Numbered from the stretch's first letter, positions 1 through 9,141 are shown. The stretch is DNA of 64,000 bases from VRUE01 sp036271315 (GCA_036271315.1 DATBAV010000003.1:62001-126000); one strand, 5' to 3'. Numbers and translations: made by a program. The notes: generated from the letters alone by a model not told the origin.

Positions 1-1587
1 CAGGGTCTCGATCGAGAGGATCACCACATGGCTGTGGAGGATCTGGTTGTGCTCGACGTTGGCGCGCATCGCCAGCGGCGTCGTCTTCGTGTTGCGATTG
101 AGGAAGACCGCGGTGCCGGGAACTCGTTGCAGCGGTGGGCGCCGCTCGTGCAGCTCGTCGACGAACTCGCGCAGCGATCCCTCGATCCGTTCGCGGCGAC
201 CCGTGACCAGCGCGCGGCCGCGCTGCCAGGTGGTGAGGACCGTGAACACGGCGACGCCGATCAGCAGCGGCAGCCAGGCGCCGTGGGTGATCTTGGTCGC
301 GTTGGCGGCGAGGAAGAGGAGGTCGACGACGAGGAAGCCGCCGGCACCGAGTGCCACCAGCCAGAGCGGCTTTCCCCACTGGTGGCGGACGATGTAGAAG
401 AAGAGCAGGGTCGTGATCGTGATCGTGCCGGTCACCGCCATGCCAAAGGCGAAGGCGAGCGCCGTCGAGGTCTCGAAGGCGAAGACGAGGATCAGCACCG
501 AGACCATCAGCACCCAGTTGATCCAGGGAACGTAGATCTGGCCCGCCGTCTGCTCCGAGGTGTGGGCGATCCGCAGGCGCGGCAGGTAGCCGAGCTGAAC
601 CGCCTGATGGGCGACGGAGAAGGCGCCGGTGATCACCGCCTGCGAGGCGATCACCGTCGCCGCGGTCGCCAGGAAGACCATCGGCAGTCGGCCCCAGTGG
701 GGGACGAGGAGAAAGAAGGGGCTGGCGATGTTGGCGCTCGGGTTGCGGAGGATCAGCGCGCCTTGGCCCATGTAGTTGAGGATCAGGGCGGGGAAGACGA
801 GAGCCAGCCAGGCGCGGGTGATCGGCGCCCGGCCGAAGTGGCCCATGTCGGCGTAGAGCGCCTCGGCGCCGGTGATCGCCAGAACCACGGCCGCCAGCGA
901 GAAGAAGGCCATCGAGAAGTGGCCGGTGAGGAAGCCCAGCGCGTAGCTCGGCGAGAGCGCCTTGAGGATTTCCGGATGCAGGGCGATGCCGGAGATCCCG
1001 CAGGCACCGATCGTCAGGAACCAGACGACCATCACTGGGCCGAACATGCGGCCGACCGCCGCCGTGCCGAGGCGCTGGGTGGCGAAGAGGACGACGATGA
1101 TCGCCGCCGTGATCGGCACGATCAGGTGCTCCAGCGAGGGCTCGACCACCTTCAGGCCTTCGACCGAGGAGAGCACCGAGATCGCCGGCGTGATCATGCT
1201 GTCGCCGAAGAAGAGCGAGGCGCCGAAGATGCCGAGCGCCGCCAGGGTGAGTTTGGTCCGCCGCCCGCCGCTCACCCCCATGCGCCGGATCAGCGTGATC
1301 AGGGCCATGATGCCACCCTCGCCGTCGTTGTCGGCGCGCATCACCAGCAGGACGTACTTGAGGGTGACGATGATCGTCACCGCCCAGAAGATCAGCGAGA
1401 TGATTCCGAAGACGCTCTCGTTCGTCGCCGTGACCGGGTGCGGATCGCTGGGGTTGAAGACCGTCTGGACGGTGTAGAGAGGGCTGGTGCCGATGTCGCC
1501 AAAGACGACACCGAGGGCGCCGAGGACCAGAGCCGCTTGGGCGGGGGTGCGCGTCTTCGCGCCGCGCTTGTCGGCGTCTCTGCTCAG
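1..1587 (-). CDS. kup: Potassium uptake protein Kup (3' end outside window)
   Basis: KUP/HAK/KT-family K+ transporter, an integral membrane K+/H+ symporter. The reverse strand reads open from 1587 to the window edge (529 codons). The family signature GDIGTSPLY is at residues 30-38, followed by about 12 hydrophobic segments and the start of the cytosolic C-terminal region, so roughly the last 100 residues are missing. No ATG, GTG or TTG lies in frame ahead of the signature. The best candidate start is a CTG at 1587-1585 overlapping the TGA of the upstream DUF2252 gene, which would mean translational coupling with a rare start codon. Family identity is certain; the start is an inference. Confidence 0.93.
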   Translation of the reverse strand, partial: MSRDADKRGAKTRTPAQAALVLGALGVVFGDIGTSPLYTVQTVFNPSDPHPVTATNESVFGIISLIFWAVTIIVTLKYVLLVMRADNDGEGGIMALITLIRRMGVSGGRRTKLTLAALGIFGASLFFGDSMITPAISVLSSVEGLKVVEPSLEHLIVPITAAIIVVLFATQRLGTAAVGRMFGPVMVVWFLTIGACGISGIALHPEILKALSPSYALGFLTGHFSMAFFSLAAVVLAITGAEALYADMGHFGRAPITRAWLALVFPALILNYMGQGALILRNPSANIASPFFLLVPHWGRLPMVFLATAATVIASQAVITGAFSVAHQAVQLGYLPRLRIAHTSEQTAGQIYVPWINWVLMVSVLILVFAFETSTALAFAFGMAVTGTITITTLLFFYIVRHQWGKPLWLVALGAGGFLVVDLLFLAANATKITHGAWLPLLIGVAVFTVLTTWQRGRALVTGRRERIEGSLREFVDELHERRPPLQRVPGTAVFLNRNTKTTPLAMRANVEHNQILHSHVVILSIETL

Positions 1588-2987
1588 GCGGGCAGCTCGG
1601 CGACTTCGATCTTGCCCGCGTCCGCCGCCGTTTTCAGCGCTTCGTAGTCGCGCTCGTTCTGCTCCGCGTAGGTCTCGGCGAAGCCGGCGATCGCCTTGTC
1701 GAAGGTGTCGCTCTTGCCGAGGTAGGCGGCGATCGCGATGCGGTCGCCGCTGCGGGCGTGGGCGTGGGCCAGGGTCGTGCCGCAGATCTCGGCGTAGGTT
1801 GTGAGGGCGCTCGGAGTCATGTTCTCGACCTTGGCCGAGCCCTTCTGGTCCCAGAGCTGGCGCACGTAGAAGTCGCGCTGCTTGCCGTCGATGCCGGTCG
1901 CTTTGACCCAGCCAAGCAGGATGTCGCTGGCCGCCTGGGTCAGGCGCTGCCCCTGGACGACGCGCTCGCCCTGGTTCTCGAAGACGCACTGCTCCGCATA
2001 GGGCTCGAGCACCGAGCGCTGCGCTTCCTTGGCCTGGAGGAAGAGCGGGTCGCCGCTGTCGCGCCCCAGCATCAGCACGACGAAGGCGCGGGTGCCGACG
2101 CTGCCGACGCCGACCACCTTGAGCGCCGCGTCGACGAAGCGGTAGCCGTCGAGCAGGACGCGGCGGTCCTCGGGGAGGGTGTCGCGGTAGTCGGCGATGA
2201 TCTTCTGTATGGCGGCTTCGACGTCGGCGCCCTCGTCGACCAGCTCGTCGACCGGCACGATCAACGGCGGTTCGCTGACGAGGCGCAGCTCGCCGTCGAC
2301 TTCGCGGGTCAGCTTCGAGAGGGCGCGCATCCGGTCCTTGGCGCGGGTCTTCTCGAGATTGCGGCGAAAGGTGGCCGCTTCCTTCTCGCCGGCGGCCGAT
2401 TCCCAACCCCTGGCGATCGCTTCCACGTCCATCTTCGTGTACCAGACCTCGAGGTTGCCGAGCTCGGCCATCCGCCGCATCGCCGCCCGGTACTCGGCCG
2501 ACATCGCGGCGACGATGTCCAGCCGCTCGCGGCGCTTGAAGCCGCGCTCGCGCCCGGCGACGGAGAGGCTCGCGGCGAGCCGCATCACGTCCCACTCCCA
2601 AGGGCCCGGCAGGGTCTCGTCGAAATCGTTGACGTCGAAGACGAGCTCGCGGTCGGGCGAGGCGTAGGCGCCGAAGTTGGAGAGGTGGGCGTCGCCGCAG
2701 AGCTGCACGTCGAAGCCGCTGCGCGGGGTCGCGGCGAGGTCCGCCGCCATCACCGCCGCGGCGCCGCGGTAGAAGGTGAAGGGAGAGACCAGCATGCGCG
2801 CGTAGCGCAGCGGCACGAGCTGTCCAACCCGCGAGGTGGCCTGGCCTTCCAGCAGCCCAACCGGGTCGGCGCGGTCGGCTGCCGGCTTCCACTCGCCGTG
2901 ACTCGAGCGCGGCGCCTTGGCGCGGGCGGCCTTGCCGGCGACGGTCCGCTCCTCCGGGGTGCGATGGCCGTGCTTGGGATCGAGCAT
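1584..2987 (-). CDS. DUF2252 family protein
   Basis: Predicted 467-residue soluble protein of the DUF2252 family (function unknown). The motif GDAHLSN at about residues 98-104, followed by a DVNDFDE stretch, resembles the catalytic HxxxxN and metal-binding Asp of aminoglycoside phosphotransferase/choline-kinase-like folds, so a small-molecule kinase role is possible but unproven. I chose the ATG at 2987, 2 nt after the MFS stop; a longer reading from 3083 would run into the MFS gene. It sits between MFS and kup on the same strand and probably shares their transcript. Confidence 0.85.
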   Translation of the reverse strand: MLDPKHGHRTPEERTVAGKAARAKAPRSSHGEWKPAADRADPVGLLEGQATSRVGQLVPLRYARMLVSPFTFYRGAAAVMAADLAATPRSGFDVQLCGDAHLSNFGAYASPDRELVFDVNDFDETLPGPWEWDVMRLAASLSVAGRERGFKRRERLDIVAAMSAEYRAAMRRMAELGNLEVWYTKMDVEAIARGWESAAGEKEAATFRRNLEKTRAKDRMRALSKLTREVDGELRLVSEPPLIVPVDELVDEGADVEAAIQKIIADYRDTLPEDRRVLLDGYRFVDAALKVVGVGSVGTRAFVVLMLGRDSGDPLFLQAKEAQRSVLEPYAEQCVFENQGERVVQGQRLTQAASDILLGWVKATGIDGKQRDFYVRQLWDQKGSAKVENMTPSALTTYAEICGTTLAHAHARSGDRIAIAAYLGKSDTFDKAIAGFAETYAEQNERDYEALKTAADAGKIEVAELPA

Positions 2988-2989
2988 GC

Positions 2990-4618
2990 TTAGACCGTAG
3001 CCGGCTCGGGGTCGAGCTGGGGCGGATCGGGCCCGGCCGCCAACTGGTCGAAGCGCTGATCGGGTAGGCGGCGGGTGCTCCAAAAGGAAGCCAGGGTGAG
3101 GAAGGCGGCGAAGAGGAAGGCGGTCTTCAGCGCTTTCAGCTGCGCGTCTTCGTAGTTTTCGATCAGGGCGCTCGTGGTCGGCCCATCGAGACCGGCAGCT
3201 TCGGCGCCGGCGCGCACTTCATCGGCGGCGACGAAGCTGCCCCCGGCGCTCAGCTGCACCTCCAGCTGCTTGCTGACGTCGGCCGAGATGCGCGCGTCGC
3301 CGGCGACGTTGGTGGTGAAGGCGGTAATCAGGCCGGTGATCACGATCGCCCCGAGCAGCGCCGTCCCCAGCGAGGAGCCGAGCTGCTGGGCGGTGCTCTG
3401 CAGGCCGCCAGCCTCGCTGCGATCGTCGTCGCCGACCGCGGACTGGACGACGTTGCCGAGCTGAGAGACGATCAGCCCCATGCCGATGCCGAGCACCCCC
3501 ATCGCGATCAGGAAGGGGGCGTTGTCGAGTTCGGGCTCGATCGTGGTGAGCAGGAGCAGGATCGCGACGAAGACAGTGCCTAGTCCGACCCGGACCAACG
3601 GCCGCGGGGCGAAGCGCTTGGCCAGCGCCGAGCCGGCGATCGCGGCGAAGAAGAGCCCAGCCGAGGCGGGCAGCATGCGCACGCCGGTTTCGAGCGCGTC
3701 GAGGCCCTGGACCACCTGCAGGAAGAGCGGGATCGTGAAGAAGACGCCCATCAGGATCAGGTTCTGGGCGAGGAACATCGCGACGCCACCGCGCAGCGAG
3801 GGGATCCGCAGCAGCGGCAGGTGCACCAGCGGGTCCTGGCCGAGCCGTTCGCGGCGCCGCTCCCAGGCGACGAATCCGGCCAGCACAAGCGCCCCGGCGG
3901 CAATCACGAATGGTGTCAGCGCGAAGCCGAAGGGCTCGATCGGCGAGCTGCGCGGTGCTAGCCAACCCCAGTTGCTCGCCTGCAGGACGCCGAAGACGAC
4001 CAGGGCCAGACCCGCGGCCGAGAGCACGCCGCCAATCCAGTCCAGCACCGGCGGGGGACCCTCTCGCTCCGGCTCGCGAATCAGCCGCGTGCCGGCGAGG
4101 ATCCCCAGCGCGACGACCACCTCGCCGACGAAGACGACCCGCCAGCTCAGCTCGGTCGTCGCCCAGCCGCCGAGGATCGGCCCGACTGCGATGCCGGCGC
4201 CGGCGACGCCGCCGAGCACCCCGTAGGCGATCGCCCGCTCGGCTCCCCTGTAGTTGCCGGCGACGAGGGCGATCAGAGCAGGGATCACCAGCGCCGCGCC
4301 GATCCCCTCGAGGATCGACCAGCCGAGCATCAGCGAGGGCACGTTCCAGGACGCGGCGGTGAGGCCCGACCCGACGGCATAGATGCAGATGCCGATCATG
4401 AAGGCGCGGCGGCGCCCCCAGATGTCGCCGAGCTTGCCGCCGGTCAGCATCAGCCCCGCCATCACCAGCGCGTAGAAGGCGATCACCGCCTGGATCGTGG
4501 TGACGGTGGTGTCGAAGTCTTCGACCAGTTGGGAGATCGCGACGTTCATCACCGCTTGGTCGAGCACCATCAGGAACTGGGCGGCGCCGAGGACGACGAG
4601 CACTCCCCACTTCTTCAT
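2990..4618 (-). CDS. MFS transporter, DHA2 (EmrB/QacA) type, 14 TM
   Basis: 542-residue drug:H+ antiporter of the 14-helix DHA2 family. Visible features are an N-terminal hydrophobic helix followed by MNVAISQLVEDF, the loop-2/3 motif GGKLGDIWGRRR (about residues 60-71) typical of MFS motif A, and a motif-C-like glycine-rich stretch in helix 5. Substrate is unknown; multidrug or metabolite export is the usual role. The ATG at 4618 follows the upstream gene's stop by overlap-level spacing, so it forms an operon with the GAP protein and DUF2252. Confidence 0.9.
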   Translation of the reverse strand: MKKWGVLVVLGAAQFLMVLDQAVMNVAISQLVEDFDTTVTTIQAVIAFYALVMAGLMLTGGKLGDIWGRRRAFMIGICIYAVGSGLTAASWNVPSLMLGWSILEGIGAALVIPALIALVAGNYRGAERAIAYGVLGGVAGAGIAVGPILGGWATTELSWRVVFVGEVVVALGILAGTRLIREPEREGPPPVLDWIGGVLSAAGLALVVFGVLQASNWGWLAPRSSPIEPFGFALTPFVIAAGALVLAGFVAWERRRERLGQDPLVHLPLLRIPSLRGGVAMFLAQNLILMGVFFTIPLFLQVVQGLDALETGVRMLPASAGLFFAAIAGSALAKRFAPRPLVRVGLGTVFVAILLLLTTIEPELDNAPFLIAMGVLGIGMGLIVSQLGNVVQSAVGDDDRSEAGGLQSTAQQLGSSLGTALLGAIVITGLITAFTTNVAGDARISADVSKQLEVQLSAGGSFVAADEVRAGAEAAGLDGPTTSALIENYEDAQLKALKTAFLFAAFLTLASFWSTRRLPDQRFDQLAAGPDPPQLDPEPATV

Positions 4619-4619
4619 C

Positions 4620-5327
4620 TCAGCTCACCAGCCCGGCGACGCCGCGAATGACCAAGAGGACACCGAGGACGACGGCGACCCAGACGCCGGCGCGGCGGCC
4701 GTTGCGGGCGAGCCAGACACGGAATCCGTCGACGGCATGCTGGGTCCCCTCCGGCCTGAGTACATAGCCGACCAGGGGCACCTCGAGCAGCAGCTGCTGG
4801 ATCAAGCAGAAGGCGATGACGAGCAGAGCGGTCGGCACGGCCGCGGCGCCGAGTTTGTCGATGTGGCTGAGCCCGGTCAGGTAGGAGACGCCGGGGAAGC
4901 TGAGCAGCATGCCGACGACGAAGGCGATCCGCGGCGAGCCGCGGCCGAGCAGGCGCATCGGCAGCGGTTCCTTCTTCTCTCCCCCCGCCTTCGCCAGCTT
5001 GGCTTCCTTGCGGCGCGCCCGGCGTTCGCGCAGGCGCGCGTCGCGGTCGCTGCCGAGGACGTAGGCAATCAGCAGCAGCAGGCAGCCGATGACTACGTCC
5101 TCGCCCGGGCCGATCGTGCGCTTGCTGGTGCTGACCACGTCGGAGTCGTGCAGGGCGAAGACGATCGCCAACCCGATGGCGATGCTGGTTATGTAGGCGC
5201 CGAGTAGGTAGCCCAGCATCAACCGCTTCGGGTGCTCGGTCAGCAGCATCAGGGTGACCGCCGCAAGCAGGGTCGGGTTGAACATCGCCAGCAGCGAGAG
5301 AAAGAAGATCTGGCCGAGATCGCTCAC
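4620..5327 (-). CDS. GAP/Sap family membrane protein (LysE-like)
   Basis: 235-residue membrane protein resembling the GAP/Sap (sulfolipid-1-addressing protein) family of actinobacteria, which is related to LysE-type transporters. There are about six hydrophobic segments, an N-terminal MFNPTLLAAV helix and a basic, charged cytoplasmic loop (residues about 100-125, RRARRKEAKLAK). In mycobacteria such proteins assist export of cell-surface lipids or peptidolipids; the cargo here is unknown. The start is GTG at 5327. A strong AGGAG lies upstream, but next to a four-codon mini-ORF (ATG 5336) that ends in the same GTGA, which may couple initiation. Confidence 0.75.
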   Translation of the reverse strand: MSDLGQIFFLSLLAMFNPTLLAAVTLMLLTEHPKRLMLGYLLGAYITSIAIGLAIVFALHDSDVVSTSKRTIGPGEDVVIGCLLLLIAYVLGSDRDARLRERRARRKEAKLAKAGGEKKEPLPMRLLGRGSPRIAFVVGMLLSFPGVSYLTGLSHIDKLGAAAVPTALLVIAFCLIQQLLLEVPLVGYVLRPEGTQHAVDGFRVWLARNGRRAGVWVAVVLGVLLVIRGVAGLVS

Positions 5328-5350
5328 CCGGCAGGCATTCTCTCCTTAAA

Positions 5351-5797
5351 TCAGTTCGCGCAGCGTTCGCATAGGCCGCGCAGGACCACGTCGTGGTCGG
5401 TTACCTCGAAGCTCATCTCCGCCGAGAGCTCGGCGATCGCCCGCTCCAGCGAGGAGTCCTCAAAGGGAACCATGCGGCCGCAGTCGCGGCAGATCGCGTG
5501 GTGATGGTGCTCGCCGTCGGGCTCCACCCGCTCGTAGCCAGCGGTGCCGCGAGTCACCTCGAGCCGCTGCACGAGGCCGAGCTGCTCGAGCTGCTCCAGC
5601 GCCCGGTAGACGCTGGCCCGGCCGACCGCGGGCCGGCGGCGGCGCAGCTCCTCGTCGAGGTCGAGCGCGGTGACCGCGCAGCTGTGCCCGGCCAGCGCTT
5701 CGACCACGGCGGTGCGAGCGCCGCCGCGCTTGAAGCCCGCCTCCGCCAGGGCGGCGAGGGCGTGCTCGGCCCAAGCCTTGTCGGTCTTCGTCGCCAT
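5351..5797 (-). CDS. zur: Fur-family zinc regulator, Zur-like
   Basis: 148-residue Fur-superfamily repressor with an N-terminal winged helix (RASVYRALEQLEQLGLVQR recognition region) and a C-terminal metal/dimer domain with EHHHHAICRDCG and a final CERC, giving two CxxC pairs for the structural zinc. It is the last gene of a zinc ABC transporter operon, so Zur rather than Fur or PerR is inferred. The permease stop TGA and this ATG overlap as TGATG; a TTG one codon earlier is possible. The likely target site is the palindrome at 9142-9156. Confidence 0.85.
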   Translation of the reverse strand: MATKTDKAWAEHALAALAEAGFKRGGARTAVVEALAGHSCAVTALDLDEELRRRRPAVGRASVYRALEQLEQLGLVQRLEVTRGTAGYERVEPDGEHHHHAICRDCGRMVPFEDSSLERAIAELSAEMSFEVTDHDVVLRGLCERCAN

Positions 5798-6639
5798 CAA
5801 CCGATCGTAGCCTCGCCAGGAAGCGGCAGCGGCCGGCGGCCGGCGCGCAGGCGCCCCGCGGGCAGCGAGAGCAGGTAGATGGCGACGATCGCCAGGGCAA
5901 CCGAGGCACCGCCGGCGGTGCCCGCGTAATAGGAGAGGTAGAGACCGGCGATGCCGGCGAACGCGGCGAGGCCGGCGGCGAGCAGCATCATCGGCAGCAT
6001 GCGGTCGCTGAGCCGCCGCGCCGCCGCCGCCGGACCGACGAAGACGGCGACGACGAGCAGGTTGCCGAGGCCCTGCACGGCGACGACGATGCCGGCGCCG
6101 AGCAGCAACAGCAGGGCGGCGTCGACGAGCGCCGGCGAGACGCCAAGCGAGCGCGCGGTGCCGCGATCGAAGCCGGCGACGAGGAGGCGGCCGTGCAGGA
6201 GTCGCAGTGCCACGCCGACCAGGGCGACCAGGATCGCCGCGGTCGCGAGATCGCCGTCGCTGACACCGAAGACGTCGCCGAAGAGCAGCGACTCGATCCC
6301 CGGCGGCGAGGCCGGGGCCAGCGCCAGCAGCGCGCCGAGGCCGAACATCGTGGTGACGACGACGGCGACAGCGGCGTCGCGGCTGACCCCGGCGACCCGC
6401 GCCGCCAGCGCGATCGCCACGGCGGCAACGATGATCGCGGGCACGGCGCCGAGCAGCAGCGGAGCACCGGCGATCGCCGCCAGGACCAGGCCCGGGAAGA
6501 GCGAGTGCGAGAGCGACTCGGCTGCGTAGGAGAGGCCGTAGAAGACGACCCAGCAGCCGAGCGCGCCGCCAGCGACGCCGAGCAGCACGACCTCGGCGAG
6601 GGCGCGTTGCATGAACGGTTCTTGCAGGGGGCCGAGCAC
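5797..6639 (-). CDS. znuB: Zinc/manganese ABC transporter permease
   Basis: 280-residue inner-membrane permease of the ZnuB/MntB type with about eight hydrophobic segments and the family's polar stretch AESLSHSLFPGLVLA near the N-terminus. The start is GTG at 6639: the resulting N-terminus aligns with the other permease in the operon (LEPFQLPFVQR versus LGPLQEPFMQR), whereas the ATG at 6612 would remove that conserved segment. It lies 2 nt after znuC. It is the second permease of the operon, so the transporter could be a heterodimer with the permease half of the fusion protein. Confidence 0.88.
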   Translation of the reverse strand: MLGPLQEPFMQRALAEVVLLGVAGGALGCWVVFYGLSYAAESLSHSLFPGLVLAAIAGAPLLLGAVPAIIVAAVAIALAARVAGVSRDAAVAVVVTTMFGLGALLALAPASPPGIESLLFGDVFGVSDGDLATAAILVALVGVALRLLHGRLLVAGFDRGTARSLGVSPALVDAALLLLLGAGIVVAVQGLGNLLVVAVFVGPAAAARRLSDRMLPMMLLAAGLAAFAGIAGLYLSYYAGTAGGASVALAIVAIYLLSLPAGRLRAGRRPLPLPGEATIG

Positions 6640-6641
6640 GA

Positions 6642-7394
6642 TCAGTGGTGGTGATGGTGAGGGGGCAGGATCGCGCGACCGCCGCCGCCGGGGATCTCGA
6701 CGATGGCGCCGCCGTAGGTCGCTTCCAGCACGCCGAGGTCCTCGAGCACCCGGTCCGGCGGCCCGCAGGCGACCTGGCGCTTGTTGACGCAGAGGACGAG
6801 GTCGCAGGCCCGTGCCTGCGCGAGGTCGTGGGTGGCGATGACGATGGCGCGCCCCTCCCCCGCCAGCTCGGCGATCAGCCTTTCCAGGCTCTCGGTACTG
6901 GGCCGGTCGAGGCCGGAGAAGGGCTCGTCGAGCAACAGCACGCCGGCGTCCTGGACCAGCGCCCGGGCGATCAGCACCCGTTGGCGCTGGCCGCCGGAGA
7001 GGCGGCCGAAGGTCTGCTCGGCGAGCGCCCGCAGACCGACCCGGTCGAGCGCCTGCGCCGCCGCCTCGCGCTCGCGCCGGCCGGGGCGCCGCCACCAGGA
7101 CAGCCGCGGCAGCGTCCCCATCGTCGCCACGTCGAGCGCCGAGACCGGGTAGTCGAGCCGCGAGCGCTCGGTCTGGGGAACGGTGCCGCAGGTCGCGGCG
7201 ACGCGCAGCGTCCCCGCTAGCGGCGGCAGTTCGCCCAGCAGGGCCCGCAGCAACGTCGTCTTGCCGCCGCCGTTGGGGCCGAGCAGGGCCAGTGTCTGCC
7301 CTCCGCCGAGGGAGAAGTCGACGCCGGAGATCGCCACTGCGCCGTCGTAGCCCGCGGCGAGCCCGCCAGCCTCGATCAGGGCAGCGGTTGGCAT
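6642..7394 (-). CDS. znuC: Zinc ABC transporter ATP-binding protein with His tail
   Basis: 250-residue ATPase energising zinc import. Walker A GPNGGGKTT (about residues 39-47), ABC signature LSGGQRQR, Walker B VLLLDEP and the H-loop THD are all present. The extreme C-terminus ends PPHHHHH, five consecutive histidines just before the stop; this is native DNA context and might bind zinc. It overlaps the upstream fused permease-binding protein by 19 nt and precedes the second permease, so all are co-transcribed. Annotated ZnuC rather than MntB-partner because of the neighbouring Zur-like gene. Confidence 0.9.
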   Translation of the reverse strand: MPTAALIEAGGLAAGYDGAVAISGVDFSLGGGQTLALLGPNGGGKTTLLRALLGELPPLAGTLRVAATCGTVPQTERSRLDYPVSALDVATMGTLPRLSWWRRPGRREREAAAQALDRVGLRALAEQTFGRLSGGQRQRVLIARALVQDAGVLLLDEPFSGLDRPSTESLERLIAELAGEGRAIVIATHDLAQARACDLVLCVNKRQVACGPPDRVLEDLGVLEATYGGAIVEIPGGGGRAILPPHHHHH

Positions 7395-9124
7395 CCCCGC
7401 CTCCCGCCAGTGAAGCCGCGCACCATCGCGTTGGCGTTCGCCGCCTCCATCGTCAGGTAGGTGGCGCCGCTAGAGCCTTCCGGCCCGAGTGTGTCGCCGT
7501 AGAGGGTGTAGCTGGAGGAGGCGCCGGTCTGGCTGGCGATCGCTTCCGCGACCTTGGGGCTGAGCGAGCTCTCCGGGAAGATCGCTTTGACGTGCTCGCG
7601 TTCGATCAGCTTTGCGAGCGCGCTGAGGTCCTTGGCCGACGGTTGCGCTTGCGTGGTCTGCGAGGGAATGACGGCGCCGACGACTTCGATCCCGTAGCGG
7701 TCGGCGAAGTAGCCGAAGGCGTCGTGGTCGGTGACCAGCTTGCGACGGCTGGCGGGCACCGAGTCCATGCAGCGGGCGATGCCGACATCGAGCGCGCGCA
7801 ACTTGGCGATGTAGGCGGTTGCGTTGCGCTTGAACTGCTGCCGGTGGCTCGGATCGGCGGCGGCGAGGTGGCGCTCGATCGCCGCCACGGCCGCCTCGGC
7901 ATTGCGCGGATCGTGCCACCAGTGCGGGTCATAGCGCGCACTCTTGGCGGCCCCGCTCGACTCGCCGGGCCGACGCTCGGGCACGATCGCGCCGAGATCG
8001 ACGATCTCGGCGTCGCTGCCGCTGTCGGAGACGATCTTGTCGACCCAGGAATCCATCTCGTCGCCGTTGGCGAAAACGAGCTTCGCTTCGACCGCGCCGG
8101 TGACGTCGCTCGGCCGCGGCTCGTACTCGTGCGGGTCGGTGTTGGGCTGGAGGATCTGGTCGACCGCGACCGCGTTGCCGCCGACCTCGCGGACGAAATC
8201 GCCGATCTGGGTGGTGGTCGCGACCACCTTCAGCTGACCGCTGCCCGAGCCGGAGGCCCCGCAACCGGCGACCAGCAGGGCCGCGACGACAAGACCCGCG
8301 ACGGCTAGAGCGGGCGCGCCGCGACGAGCGCGCGCCAGAGCCCGTGCCCCGGCCGCGATCGCGAAGACGGCCCCGGCGACGACGGCGATCGTCGCCCCCG
8401 GCGGCGCGTCCGTCTTCACCGAGAGCCAAAGGCCGACGGTCCCCTCGACGGCAACCAGGACGACGCTGGCCAGCTGCCAGCTCGGCATCCGCTCGGTGAA
8501 GAGCCGCGCGGTCAGCGCCGGTACGACGAAGAGCGCGGTCACCAGCAGGGCGCCGACAACCGAGAGCGCCGCGACGATCGCCAACGCGATCAGGCCGAAG
8601 AGCGCCAGGTCGAGCCAGCCGCCCGCTCCCGGCGCCGCGGCGGCCGGATCGAAGCCGGCCGCGAGCCAGCGCTGCCCAAGCAGCAGCGAAACAACCAGGG
8701 TCAGCCCCGCCGCCACCCCGGCCAGGATCAGGTCGCTGCCGTCGATCAGCAGCAGGCTGCCGAAGAGCAGCGTCTCGACGTTGGCGCCGGAGCCGAAGAC
8801 GTCGCTGGCGAGGATCGTGCCGGCGGCAAGGCAACCGACGAGGACGATCGCCACGGCGCTGTCGGTCGCCTCCTCCTCACGGCGGCCGAGCAGGGCGCTG
8901 CCGGCACTGAAGACGACGGCGGCGCCGAAGGCGCCCAGCGGCGCGGAGAAGCCGAGACCGTCGGCGAGGACCAGGCCGGGAAAGGCGGCGGTGCCAACCG
9001 CGTGCGAGAAGAAGGCGAGGCCGCGCAGGACAATCCAGGTGCCGAGCAGGCCGGCCGGGACCGCGAGAATCAGGATCTCGAACAGGCCGCGTTGAACGAA
9101 GGGCAGCTGAAAGGGCTCGAGCAT
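7376..9124 (-). CDS. Fused metal ABC permease and substrate-binding protein (ZnuB-ZnuA)
   Basis: 582-residue single polypeptide. Residues 1 to about 265 are a ZnuB-type permease (eight or so hydrophobic segments, FFSHAVGTAAFPGLVLA). After a basic stretch (ARARRG) comes a hydrophobic segment with a lipobox LVAGC (Cys288), then a complete ZnuA-type binding protein (about 298-582) with the expected metal-site histidines in NTDPHEYEP, HWWHDP and VTDHDAFGY. No ATG, GTG or TTG is in frame near the junction, so the two halves must be translated together. Either signal peptidase II releases a lipoprotein or the binding protein stays tethered. The ATG at 9124 is used; in-frame ATGs at 9154 and 9160 fall in the putative Zur box. 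Confidence 0.88.
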   Translation of the reverse strand: MLEPFQLPFVQRGLFEILILAVPAGLLGTWIVLRGLAFFSHAVGTAAFPGLVLADGLGFSAPLGAFGAAVVFSAGSALLGRREEEATDSAVAIVLVGCLAAGTILASDVFGSGANVETLLFGSLLLIDGSDLILAGVAAGLTLVVSLLLGQRWLAAGFDPAAAAPGAGGWLDLALFGLIALAIVAALSVVGALLVTALFVVPALTARLFTERMPSWQLASVVLVAVEGTVGLWLSVKTDAPPGATIAVVAGAVFAIAAGARALARARRGAPALAVAGLVVAALLVAGCGASGSGSGQLKVVATTTQIGDFVREVGGNAVAVDQILQPNTDPHEYEPRPSDVTGAVEAKLVFANGDEMDSWVDKIVSDSGSDAEIVDLGAIVPERRPGESSGAAKSARYDPHWWHDPRNAEAAVAAIERHLAAADPSHRQQFKRNATAYIAKLRALDVGIARCMDSVPASRRKLVTDHDAFGYFADRYGIEVVGAVIPSQTTQAQPSAKDLSALAKLIEREHVKAIFPESSLSPKVAEAIASQTGASSSYTLYGDTLGPEGSSGATYLTMEAANANAMVRGFTGGRRGCQPLP

Positions 9125-9141
9125 GGGCGGGATTGAATCAG

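Noticed and set aside
28..1647. Long plus-strand open frame across kup
   Set aside because: Low-complexity Arg/Asp/Glu/Gly-rich translation with no family features; the opposite strand encodes a clear Kup transporter.
6642..6660. His tail as a cloning-vector tag
   Set aside because: Surrounding DNA is continuous native operon sequence with the next gene starting 2 nt later.
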